Of a stretch of 43,889 nucleotides of DNA, positions 15,893-23,724 are shown piece by piece. The stretch lies in contig CAMWXO010000001.1 in assembly GCA_947178245.1 (NCBI GenBank), positions 1 to 43,889 on the forward strand, read 5' to 3'. The DNA comes from an uncultured Porphyromonadaceae bacterium (GTDB lineage: Bacteria; Bacteroidota; Bacteroidia; Bacteroidales; Muribaculaceae). The notes under the pieces were generated by a model. The model did no database searches. It saw nothing but the letters and a program-made list of their open reading frames with translations, and was not told where the DNA came from. Each line of letters begins with the position of its first letter. Positions within the stretch are counted from its first letter, which is position 1. A program made the translations under genes and the position numbers.

Positions 15893-16681
15893 ATGAGTTA
15901 TACCTACAAATATCCGCATGCCGCACTGACGGCAGACTGCGTGATCTATGGATTTGACGGCGAGCGGCTCAAGATTCTCCTGGTGGAGAGGGGCTTAGAG
16001 CCTTATAAGGGCATGTGGGCGCTACCGGGAGGATTCATGAAGATGGATGAGACCATTGAGGAGACGGCACGCCGTGAACTCTTTGAGGAAACCGGTCTTA
16101 AAGATGTATATATGACGCAGTTCAAGATGTTCAGCTCAGTCGACAGGGATCCACGTGAGAGAGTGGTGACGGTGGTCTTTATGGCGCTCGTGCGTCCGGA
16201 AGATTATCAGCTCGTGGCGGGTGACGACGCTTCAAACGCCCTCTGGTTTGACGAGCGCTATCTTCCTCCCCTCGCGTTCGATCATGAGGAGATAATACGT
16301 GAGGCTCACGTTTATCTTGAGGAGATGCTGCGCCTGAAACCTATCGCTTTTGAATTGCTCAACAAGACTTTCTCGCTGGGAGAACTCCAGAAAGTGTATG
16401 AGGTGATCAACCGCACGACATACGACCGCCGCAATTTTCAGCGCAAGGTGATGCAGAGCGGACTTTTGTCGAGAGTTGATACCCCGGTTTCCTCTTGCAA
16501 CTTTTCGTGTAGCTCCGGGGATAATTTCGAGAGTGATGCCGAACTGAGCGAGACAAAGGCCTCGTTATCACGACGTCCGGGAAGAAAGCCTTCAAGACTC
16601 TTCACGTTCAGAAAGAAGGAAATTATTGATAACGATTCCGAATCTGAGCAATCAGCGATACGCGACATCTTCGACTATTGA
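15893..16681 (+). CDS. Nudix-domain protein with C-terminal winged helix (NrtR/AraR-like regulator)
   Basis: A 262-residue protein with a Nudix hydrolase domain (about 1-140) and a C-terminal helix-turn-helix region (about 145-235). The Nudix box is intact: GGFMKMDE through RELFEETGL. Therefore hydrolase activity cannot be excluded, unlike regulators with a broken box. FSLGELQKVYEVI and DRRNFQRKVMQSGLL match the winged-helix of NrtR-type regulators. Bacteroides AraR belongs to this architecture and senses arabinose; that comparison is from family knowledge. The C-terminal wing is interrupted by about 40 low-complexity Ser/Asp/Glu-rich residues before RRPGRKPSRLFTF. The VWA gene follows 64 bases downstream. 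The target genes and ligand are unknown; galactose genes to the right are candidates. Confidence 0.85.
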   Translation: MSYTYKYPHAALTADCVIYGFDGERLKILLVERGLEPYKGMWALPGGFMKMDETIEETARRELFEETGLKDVYMTQFKMFSSVDRDPRERVVTVVFMALVRPEDYQLVAGDDASNALWFDERYLPPLAFDHEEIIREAHVYLEEMLRLKPIAFELLNKTFSLGELQKVYEVINRTTYDRRNFQRKVMQSGLLSRVDTPVSSCNFSCSSGDNFESDAELSETKASLSRRPGRKPSRLFTFRKKEIIDNDSESEQSAIRDIFDY

Positions 16682-16745
16682 CCCGAACATCGATTGAGAA
16701 TTTCACAACCACCAACTAAAAATATATCACAAAACAATCAAAATC

Positions 16746-17426
16746 ATGAACACAACTGTATTCAATCTAATCATTCTCGACGAGAGCGGCTCAATGAGCG
16801 GACTCACAGAGCAGACTATCTCCGGATGCAACGAGACAATCAATGTGGCGCGTGCCGGCGCGGAAAAGAACGCGGAAACGATGCGCTCGCTCATGTCGGT
16901 CTATGCCTTTCAGGACGGAGGGCCGGTGCGTTCACGCTATATCCTCAAGAACGAGGACGCGGCAAAAGCACGTCATATCACGCATGAGGACTATTCTCCG
17001 TGTGGAAACACCCCGCTGCTCGATGCCGTAGGGAGCACTCTCACCGAGCTGGAAGCCGTGGCCGCTTCTCACGAGGACGCTACAGGAGTGATCACCATCA
17101 TCACCGACGGCTATGAGAATTCCTCTCACCGCTACAGTTGGGCTGATGTGGCCCGCTTGATTGCCCGGTTCAAGGAAAAGGGCTGGATAGTCAATCTCAT
17201 AGGAGCCAACATCGATGTAAACGAGATGGCGGAGAGAATGAATATCGACAACAGGATGGCTTTCTCTGCAAATAAGGGCGACACCAGGAGGATGTGGAGC
17301 GACTATAACAGGAACCTCTCCGACGAGATGGAATGCTACGCCAATGAGTCGAGAATGTGCGACATGAGCGTGGAAGACCGTAAGGAGATGCGCAAGGCGC
17401 GCTCGAAGTCGTTCTTCAGAAGATAG
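16746..17426 (+). CDS. Von Willebrand factor A domain protein
   Basis: A 226-residue soluble VWA protein with no signal peptide. The metal-ion-dependent adhesion site is complete: DESGSMS (Asp12, Ser14, Ser16), the Thr in GNTPLLDA and the Asp in ITDGYEN. VWA proteins act as metal-dependent partners, for example with MoxR-type ATPases, and as scaffold parts; no MoxR gene is nearby. The C-terminal tail (about 195-226) is rich in Arg, Lys and Glu (MRKARSKSFFRR), possibly a nucleic-acid or protein-binding tail. It follows the Nudix gene and ends at a strong terminator. I cannot give a substrate or partner. Confidence 0.85.
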   Translation: MNTTVFNLIILDESGSMSGLTEQTISGCNETINVARAGAEKNAETMRSLMSVYAFQDGGPVRSRYILKNEDAAKARHITHEDYSPCGNTPLLDAVGSTLTELEAVAASHEDATGVITIITDGYENSSHRYSWADVARLIARFKEKGWIVNLIGANIDVNEMAERMNIDNRMAFSANKGDTRRMWSDYNRNLSDEMECYANESRMCDMSVEDRKEMRKARSKSFFRR

Positions 17427-17455
17427 TAAGAAATCCGGATTTCGGTCCAAGACGT

Positions 17456-17490
17456 AAAAAATCCTGACATAGGCGGCTATGTCAGGATTT
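17456..17490. terminator. Bidirectional terminator between VWA and galM
   Basis: A 12-base perfect stem (ATCCTGACATAG at 17461-17472, CTATGTCAGGAT at 17477-17488) encloses a 4-base GCGG loop. AAAAA precedes and TTT follows, extending the stem. The two flanking genes converge here. Confidence 0.9.
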
Positions 17491-17512
17491 CTTATCTGTG
17501 CTGATACGTGCG

Positions 17513-18562
17513 TCAGAATGTGTCGAAGCGATATACAATGGTGCGGGCGTAGGGTGCATCCGGAGCCACACGGGGCGATGGGAATGCGGCGCGGTTGGGA
17601 GCGTCGGGGAAGCCCTGTGCCTCCATAGCTACTCCCTCATAGTCCTCGTAGGAGCGTCCTGCCATGTTGGCCGGCGAGCCGGCAAGATAATTGCCCGTGT
17701 AGACCTGCACTCCGGGCTGATCGGTGAGCACCGTGAGGCGGCGGCGCGATTTAGGCGAGCGCAGCACGCAAGCCTCGCGCAGTTCTCCGTTGGGGCCGTC
17801 GATGCAGAAGCAGTGGTCATAGCCCTTTGCATATTTCAGCGGAGTGAAATCCTTGCGGATGTCTTCTCCGAGAGTCTTGAACTCTGTGAAGTCCATCGGA
17901 GTGCCTGCCACAGGCGCCATCTCTCCCGTGGGGATGAGAGTCTCGTCGGTGGGGAGGAAGAATGCCGAGTTCATCTTCAGTTCATGTCCGAGCACCGTTC
18001 TTGAGTCTGCTCCGTCAGCGCCTTCGAGGTTGAAATAGGCGTGGTTGGTGAGATTGACCACCGTGTCGGCGTCAGACTTCGCAGAGAGGTAGATGGTGAG
18101 CTCGTTGTCGTCGTTCCAGATATATTTCACCTCCGCCGTAAGATTGGCGGGATATCCTGCCTCGCCGTCTTTGGAATGATAGCGGAATATCACTCCATCG
18201 GGCAGCTCCTCGGCTTCCCATATCTGATTCTGGAATCCTTCGGGGCCGCCGTGCAGATGATTAGGGCCGTTGTTGATGGGGAGCTCGTAGGTGATGCCGT
18301 CTACCTGAAGCTTTCCCTTGCAGATACGGTTGGCGAAGCGTCCCGGGGTCTTGCCGGCGCAGGGGCCGTCGGCGAGCCAGGAGGCCGGATCTGCATAGCG
18401 AATGGCCACATTCTCCACATCTCCGTTGGCATCGGGCACCGACACCTCGGTGATGCCTGCGCCGAGCGAAGAGAGTTCCACACTTGCGCCGTTGGCGTTG
18501 GTGAGGCGGAAAAGGGTCACTTCTCCTATTGGAGAAGCGGCCTTTCTTGTCGTGATTTCCAT
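17513..18562 (-). CDS. galM: Aldose 1-epimerase (galactose mutarotase)
   Basis: Interconverts the alpha and beta anomers of galactose so that galactokinase gets the alpha form. The 349-residue length is normal. Signature parts are ANRICKGKLQVDG, NHLHGGPEGFQ with the first catalytic His, NLTNHAYFNLEG with the second, TGNYLAG, and MEAQGFPDAPN with the catalytic Glu. No signal peptide is visible, so it acts in the cytoplasm, as expected beside galK. One base separates it from galK, giving a GH2-galK-galM transcription order on the - strand. Confidence 0.95.
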   Translation of the reverse strand: MEITTRKAASPIGEVTLFRLTNANGASVELSSLGAGITEVSVPDANGDVENVAIRYADPASWLADGPCAGKTPGRFANRICKGKLQVDGITYELPINNGPNHLHGGPEGFQNQIWEAEELPDGVIFRYHSKDGEAGYPANLTAEVKYIWNDDNELTIYLSAKSDADTVVNLTNHAYFNLEGADGADSRTVLGHELKMNSAFFLPTDETLIPTGEMAPVAGTPMDFTEFKTLGEDIRKDFTPLKYAKGYDHCFCIDGPNGELREACVLRSPKSRRRLTVLTDQPGVQVYTGNYLAGSPANMAGRSYEDYEGVAMEAQGFPDAPNRAAFPSPRVAPDAPYARTIVYRFDTF

Positions 18563-18563
18563 A

Positions 18564-19700
18564 TCAGTCTTCGAGTTTGCGTGCGCCGTCGGAAATGACC
18601 ACGTCGTAGATCATGGGAGCATGGCCATATTTGTCTTCAAATTTCTCGGTGATCTCGGCCACGAATTTGTCGTGAAGCTCATTCTTCACCAGATTGATGG
18701 TGCATCCGCCGAAGCCTCCGCCCATGATTCTGGAACCAGTCACTCCGAGTTTCTTGGCTTCCTCGTTGAGGAAATCGAGCTCTACGCAGCTTACCTCGTA
18801 GTCTTTCGAGAGGCCTTCGTGGGTCTCATACATCTTCTTGCCTACAGTCTCGTAGTCGCCGGCGTTGAGAGCGTCGCAGACGGCGAGCACGCGGGCCTCC
18901 TCGCCGATGACGAAGCGGGCGCGCTTATAGTCTTCTTCCGAGATCTTGTCTTTCACAGCATCGAGTTCCTCCATTGTGGCGCCACGCAGAGAGGGGCGGC
19001 CGAGGGCGGCTGCGACGCGCTCGCAGCTTTCGCGGCGCTTGTTGTAGGGGGAATCCTTCAGCTCATGCTTCACGCGCGAGTCCACGAGCACGAGGCGGTA
19101 GTCTTCGGGTGCGAAGGGGAAATATTCAAATTCCGAGCTGCGGCAGTCGAGACGCATAAGGTTGCCTTTCTTGCCCATTACGGAAGCGAACTGATCCATG
19201 ATGCCGCACTTCACGCCGCAGTAGTTATGCTCGGTGCTCTGGCCGATGCGGGCGAGTTCGAACTTGTCGATCTTGTTGTCGTTGAAAAGATCATTGAGGG
19301 CGAACGCGAAGCAGCTTTCGAGGGCAGCCGAAGATGAGAGTCCGGCGCCGAGGGGCACATTGCCGGCAAAGACAGCGTCGAATCCCTCCACTTTACCGCC
19401 GCGCTTGATAATCTCGCGGCATACTCCGAACACGTAGCGTGCCCAGCTCTGCGAGGGAGCGTCTTCCTCGTTGAGTCCGAACTCTGCGTAGTCGTCGATG
19501 TCGATGGAATAGACGCGCACCTTATCGGTGCCGTTCGGACGGATTTCCGCCATTATCACCTTATCGATTGCACCGGGGAAGACATAGCCTTCATTATAGT
19601 CTGTGTGTTCGCCGATGAGATTGATGCGGCCTGCTGAGGCATACATTGTGCCCGGCTTGCCGAAGCGCTGCAGGAAAAGCTGCTTGATTTTTTCTTTCAT
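18564..19700 (-). CDS. galK: Galactokinase
   Basis: Phosphorylates alpha-D-galactose with ATP to galactose-1-phosphate, the entry to the Leloir pathway. GHMP-kinase motifs: GRINLIGEHTDYNEGY (galactokinase signature), VPLGAGLSSSAALE (ATP-binding glycine loop) and the C-terminal IMGGGFGGCTINLV. KCGIMDQFASVMG carries the catalytic Asp. The length is 378 residues. galT and galE are not in this window. It sits between the GH2 enzyme (56 bases upstream) and galM (1 base downstream). Confidence 0.96.
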   Translation of the reverse strand: MKEKIKQLFLQRFGKPGTMYASAGRINLIGEHTDYNEGYVFPGAIDKVIMAEIRPNGTDKVRVYSIDIDDYAEFGLNEEDAPSQSWARYVFGVCREIIKRGGKVEGFDAVFAGNVPLGAGLSSSAALESCFAFALNDLFNDNKIDKFELARIGQSTEHNYCGVKCGIMDQFASVMGKKGNLMRLDCRSSEFEYFPFAPEDYRLVLVDSRVKHELKDSPYNKRRESCERVAAALGRPSLRGATMEELDAVKDKISEEDYKRARFVIGEEARVLAVCDALNAGDYETVGKKMYETHEGLSKDYEVSCVELDFLNEEAKKLGVTGSRIMGGGFGGCTINLVKNELHDKFVAEITEKFEDKYGHAPMIYDVVISDGARKLED

Positions 19701-19756
19701 AGGTATATGTTTTAGGTTGTGTTTTTTGGGGGGTTATATGATATGTAAGATTTATA

Positions 19757-22159
19757 TTATTCTACGGGGATGGTGATGCGTGCCGGCTTCAGACCTTTTG
19801 ATGTGGCTTCGAGAGTGAGGGCTCCGGGCTTTTGTCCGCTCTTCACTATCACAGTGGCGGCTCCGCTGAAGAGATCCATCTCGGGCTTGTTGAAGTCGCG
19901 CAGCGACGTGGGGTCACCGTTGGCGGTGGCGCGGAAAGTTCCGTCGCCCGTCACCTTGAACTTCACCAGAGGCTCTGCATCAGGCACGATATTGCCATCC
20001 TTGTCTTCAACGCGCACCGTGATATAGGCGAGGTCGTCGCCATCGGCCTGCAGTGAAGACCTGTTGGAGCTCAGCACTATGCGGTAGGGCTTGCCTGCTG
20101 TGCGCACCACTGCTTCTCCGGCCACTGAGCCATCGGCATTGTAGGCCACGGCTTTAACTTCGCCGGGTTCATATATGGTCTCGTTCCACATCAGGCGGTA
20201 GCGGTTAAGGTTGGTGGAGTCGTTCTTCTCCCTCACGCCCTGCGACTTGCCGTTGATGAAGAGCTCGGCTTTCGGCGCGTCGGTGTAGACAAACACGGGT
20301 GTCACCTCGCCTTCGCGTCCGGCCCAGTTCCAATGGGGCAGTATATGAAGCGTATGCTCCTTCTCGTTCCATTTTGAGCGGTAGAGCCAGAACCGGTCTT
20401 TCGGCAGCGATGCGAGGTCGAAGATGCCGAAATATGAACTGTGGCTCGGCCATGCGTCGGTGTCGTAGGGCGAAGGCTCGCCGAGATAGTCGAATCCGGT
20501 CCATACGAACAGCCCCATATCCCAGGGATAGTCGTCGGCAGCCGCGAAGTCGTCGTCGGGCAGATTGCTCCATGAGCAATATTCCACGTCATAGCCTGAG
20601 CTCTGATTGTCGGGGCGCGTCACGTTGTAGGCTTTCTCCACGGGGAAATAGTATTTGCCACGGCTCGACACTGTGGATGCCGTCTCCGAACCGAGAAGGA
20701 AATTCTGAGGCAATTTGCCGATGGCGTCCTTATATTTATGCACCCTGTAGTTGAATCCGGGCACGTCGAGCGCTGCTGCAAAGCCGTTGGATGTCACCGC
20801 ATCCACCTGATCCATACCGCATGTGACGGGGCGCGTAGGGTCTTCGCGGTGCACTATGTCCTGAAGGAATGTCAGTTCACTGAGTCCGTCGGGGCCCCAC
20901 TGCGACGGCACCTCGTTGCCGATCGACCACATCACTACGGAGGGATAGTTGCGGTACTGGCGCACCATGTTCTGCACATCGCGCTCAGCCCATTCGTTGA
21001 AGATCACTCCATAGCCGTTTTTCGATTTTGGGCGGAAGCCCCAGTCGTCGAAAGGCTCTATCATCAGCATAAGGCCCAACTCGTCGCATAGCTCCACGAG
21101 CTCCGGCGCCGGCATGTTGTGGGCTGTCCTCACGGCGTTGGCGCCCATATCCTTCAGGAGTTCCAGCTGATGGCGCAGGGCCGACTTATTGACGGCTGCT
21201 CCCAGCGGGCCGAGGTCGTGATGATTGCATACGCCCTTGAACTGTATCTTCTCGCCGTTGAGGAAGAATCCTTCGCCCGCTCTCACTTCCACGCTGCGGA
21301 TGCCGAAGCGGGTGGAGTATTCGTCCACAACCTTCCCGTCGGCTATCACCTTGGTGGTGGCGTGATACAGGGCCGGCGTCTCGGGCGACCAAAGCCGGGG
21401 ATTGTCCACACGGAAATTCTGAGGGAGATCGACTCCGGGATAGATCTTGTAGTCGTGGGTGTCAGACGCCACTACCTTTCCGTCGGGAGCGGTTATCTCT
21501 GTCGAGAGCGTTACTTTCTGTCCTTTCTCGGCTCCTTCGAGAGTCGTAGAAAGATGCACTGTGGCATAGTCCTTGCTCACGTATGGAGTAGTGAGCCGGG
21601 TGCCCCATACGGGGATGTGCACCTTATCGGTGGAAATCAGACGCACATTGCGGTAGATGCCGGCTCCGGGATACCAGCGGGATGACATCGGTTTGTTTTC
21701 GAGACTCACCTCAAGAGCGTTCTCGCCGGGATGCACCAGCGGAGTTATGTCTACGTAGAAAGAATTGTAGCCGTAGGGCCAGACAGTGGCGAGCTTTCCG
21801 TTTACATAGACGTGAGCGTCGCTCATCGCCCCGTCGAAGACGAGCGCGTAAGTGCGCCCGTCGGCTTCAGGTATATTTATCGAAGTGGTGTAGAATCCCT
21901 TGCCGGCGTATGGGAGGCCGCCGGTGCGACCCGTCTTCCAGGTCTCTTCTTTCTCGCCGTTCTGCTCCACAGCTACTTTCTGGAGGTCGTGCTTCCGGTC
22001 GAAGGGGCCGTAGATGGCCCAGTCATGAGGCACTTGCACGGCTTTCCATGCCACTGAGTCTTGAGAAAAGCTCCAGTCTCTGACCAATGTCTCCGTTCTC
22101 ACCTGCGCCATAGCCGGAAGGGCGGCGATAGCCAGGGCTGCGACAAAAAGATTCTTCAT
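19757..22159 (-). CDS. Exported GH2 beta-galactosidase-type enzyme
   Basis: An 800-residue exported GH2 enzyme. The signal peptide is MKNLFVAALAIAALPAMA, followed by Gln, which fits the Q-rule of Bacteroidota signal peptidase I substrates. After the jelly-roll (about 30-170) and Ig-like domain come the TIM barrel, with the acid/base Glu in MWSIGNEVPS and the nucleophile Glu in LGSETAS, and two C-terminal Ig/bacterial-invasin-like domains (about 590-800) of the DUF4982 type. Activity on beta-galactosides is supported by galK and galM immediately downstream. I start at 22159 because the in-frame upstream ATG would put the promoter inside the gene. Other GH2 specificities remain possible. Confidence 0.9.
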   Translation of the reverse strand: MKNLFVAALAIAALPAMAQVRTETLVRDWSFSQDSVAWKAVQVPHDWAIYGPFDRKHDLQKVAVEQNGEKEETWKTGRTGGLPYAGKGFYTTSINIPEADGRTYALVFDGAMSDAHVYVNGKLATVWPYGYNSFYVDITPLVHPGENALEVSLENKPMSSRWYPGAGIYRNVRLISTDKVHIPVWGTRLTTPYVSKDYATVHLSTTLEGAEKGQKVTLSTEITAPDGKVVASDTHDYKIYPGVDLPQNFRVDNPRLWSPETPALYHATTKVIADGKVVDEYSTRFGIRSVEVRAGEGFFLNGEKIQFKGVCNHHDLGPLGAAVNKSALRHQLELLKDMGANAVRTAHNMPAPELVELCDELGLMLMIEPFDDWGFRPKSKNGYGVIFNEWAERDVQNMVRQYRNYPSVVMWSIGNEVPSQWGPDGLSELTFLQDIVHREDPTRPVTCGMDQVDAVTSNGFAAALDVPGFNYRVHKYKDAIGKLPQNFLLGSETASTVSSRGKYYFPVEKAYNVTRPDNQSSGYDVEYCSWSNLPDDDFAAADDYPWDMGLFVWTGFDYLGEPSPYDTDAWPSHSSYFGIFDLASLPKDRFWLYRSKWNEKEHTLHILPHWNWAGREGEVTPVFVYTDAPKAELFINGKSQGVREKNDSTNLNRYRLMWNETIYEPGEVKAVAYNADGSVAGEAVVRTAGKPYRIVLSSNRSSLQADGDDLAYITVRVEDKDGNIVPDAEPLVKFKVTGDGTFRATANGDPTSLRDFNKPEMDLFSGAATVIVKSGQKPGALTLEATSKGLKPARITIPVE

Positions 22160-22224
22160 CGTAATTTTCAGTTCGGTTTTATAGGTTAACGAAGTGGAAG
22201 TGCTCCACGGGGGCAATCCACAAA

Positions 22225-22256
22225 CAAAGGTAATAAAAAACTGCCGAATCACCAAA
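22225..22256 (-). promoter_or_regulatory. Promoter of the GH2-galK-galM operon
   Basis: On the - strand TTTG (CAAA at 22253-22256) is followed 20 bases later by TACCTTTG (CAAAGGTA at 22225-22232). Transcription would start near 22218, about 59 bases before the GH2 start, so this unit can be expressed apart from the GH18 gene. Confidence 0.75.
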
Positions 22257-22269
22257 AAAGAGTGGAAAA

Positions 22270-23349
22270 TTATTTGCGCAGACGTTTCAGTGCCTTTGCG
22301 AGGCGGTGGTCGCCGAAGTCGGAGTCATAGTTCCAGACAAACACGCCCGGGAATTCGTTGGTGCGCACGAAGTCCATTTTGGCGGCTATCGAGCGCTCGT
22401 CGTCGAAGCCCATCAGGAGATTGCCCTGCTCATCCGCATAGTAGACGGCTTGCGAGTCATCATCCCATATCGGTTTCAGATCTCCCTCATATCTGTCGAA
22501 TATCCGGCAATCCGCGTAGGTGGGGAAAGGACTCCTGCCCCGCCCGAAGAAAGGTATCCCGATTAGAAGTTTTTCGTGTGGTACTCCCAGCTCGAGATGT
22601 TTCCTCACCGATTCCATCACGCACCAGTGGCCGGTGGCGTCGCTTGAATAGAGAGGGCTCTGATGATATGATTTCTTTTCGTCTTCACGAGGCACCGAGA
22701 GATTATAGCCCGATACGTGGACGTAGCTCACGTATGGTGCCATACGCTTATGGTCGATGAATTTACCCGAGTTGTTGGAATAGTAAGAGATCCATTTGTC
22801 TTTCCCGAGCGCCTTTCGCAGATCTTTGACCAGCGTCACATAGTTGCGGTCATCCTTCGGAGAAGCCGTGTGCCCGCCATCGGTGGTGGTGGGGAATTCC
22901 CAGTCGAGATCCACGCCGTCGAGTCCGTATTCCTCTATTATCTCCTTCACATTCCTCACTAACGCCTTCCTTTTCTTGCGGTCGCCGGCCATCTCGCTGA
23001 AGCCCTCTCGTTTGTAGCCTCCGAGTCCGAGAAGCACCTTCAGCTCCGGATTCTTTTTCTTGAGGTCAGACATGCCACGAAGTTTCTCCGGCTTGGATAT
23101 CACCACTCCGTCGTTGTCTTCATTGAATTCGGCAAAGGCATATACAAGATGGGTGAAAAGATTGGCGTCGGGAATCCCCTTCCTCCAGTCTTCCACGTAT
23201 GCGAGCGCTATCTTGCTGCTTTGGTCGAGTGAGGCTGCTGTGTGGTCTCCCTTCTTCAGCGACACAGAGGTCTGACTCCATACGGTGAGGGTGGTGACGG
23301 CTATCAGAAAGACAGCCGCAAGCAGTGCAAATAAGTTCTTCCTTTTCAT
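22270..23349 (-). CDS. Exported GH18 chitinase-like enzyme
   Basis: A 359-residue GH18 enzyme for beta-1,4-N-acetylglucosamine linkages. The catalytic motif DGVDLDWEFP (DxxDxDxE, last Glu as acid) is intact. Other landmarks are KIALAYVEDW at the first strand, THLVYAFAEF, LLGLGGY and the C-terminal GVFVWNYDSD with the conserved Trp. The N-terminus (MKRKNLFALL...TVWSQ) is a signal peptide, with Gln following the likely cleavage. Chitinase is favoured over endo-beta-N-acetylglucosaminidase because of the LDWE form of the motif. No carbohydrate-binding domain is attached. It lies 110 bases upstream of the beta-galactosidase on the same strand, which suggests attack on a glycan with both GlcNAc and galactose. 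Confidence 0.9.
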   Translation of the reverse strand: MKRKNLFALLAAVFLIAVTTLTVWSQTSVSLKKGDHTAASLDQSSKIALAYVEDWRKGIPDANLFTHLVYAFAEFNEDNDGVVISKPEKLRGMSDLKKKNPELKVLLGLGGYKREGFSEMAGDRKKRKALVRNVKEIIEEYGLDGVDLDWEFPTTTDGGHTASPKDDRNYVTLVKDLRKALGKDKWISYYSNNSGKFIDHKRMAPYVSYVHVSGYNLSVPREDEKKSYHQSPLYSSDATGHWCVMESVRKHLELGVPHEKLLIGIPFFGRGRSPFPTYADCRIFDRYEGDLKPIWDDDSQAVYYADEQGNLLMGFDDERSIAAKMDFVRTNEFPGVFVWNYDSDFGDHRLAKALKRLRK

Positions 23350-23463
23350 TTTTCAGGGTCAAGATGGCTGTTAAGTCGTTTTCCTAATGCTAAAGTAGCA
23401 AATTCCCCAATAGTATCAAAATAAAAATAATCACTTAAAGCGGCATTCATGGTTTGCGTCATC

Positions 23464-23532
23464 GAAAAATCATCATTTGCTACATTTGAAAATCATCGTT
23501 TGGAGCATTGAAAAATCATCGTTTGCTACATT
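23464..23532 (+). repeat. Three tandem 22-24-base repeats
   Basis: The units are at 23464-23487, 23488-23509 and 23510-23532. Their shared form is GAAAAATCATCGTTTGCTACATT, the middle one reading GGAGCATT at its end. A degenerate copy (GGTTTGCGTCATC) precedes at about 23450-23463 and TTTGCTACTTT occurs inverted at about 23393-23405. The first unit ends in TACATTTG, a perfect -7 match. They could be operator sites for the ATPase gene. Confidence 0.8.
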
Positions 23533-23676
23533 GACGTTTTTTTACTGTTGCTATACAAGCATGTCTCATTCGTAGGCAGATATGCTGATTTTGTGTTTTA
23601 TTATTGTGTTAATCAGCTATTTGTCAAATATTCGCAATCTTATATTCGGAATTATGAATTTATATTATTATTGAAA

Positions 23677-23708
23677 TTTGGATATAATGATTCTTTTTAC
23701 TATTTTTG
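23677..23708 (+). promoter_or_regulatory. Promoter of the DUF4143 ATPase gene
   Basis: TTTG at 23677-23680 and TATTTTTG at 23701-23708 are separated by 20 bases. Transcription would begin about 23715, only 10 bases before the ATG at 23725, giving an almost leaderless mRNA. This settles the start against the in-frame ATG at 23548. Confidence 0.75.
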
Positions 23709-23724
23709 CACAAAAAATGTCATC

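Larger units (their letters stand above)
23350..23724. other. Long divergent intergenic region (GH18 / DUF4143 ATPase)
   Basis: These 375 bases separate the divergent GH18 and ATPase genes. They hold a weak -7-like box for GH18 (TACTTTAG on -, plus-strand 23390-23397, with TTTG 19 bases upstream), the tandem repeats at 23464-23532 and the ATPase promoter at 23677-23708. The part from 23535 to 23700 is very AT-rich and has no gene I would defend. Confidence 0.6.

Noticed and set aside
18402..19337. A 311-codon open frame on the + strand
   Set aside because: It is antisense to galM and galK, whose signatures are unmistakable.
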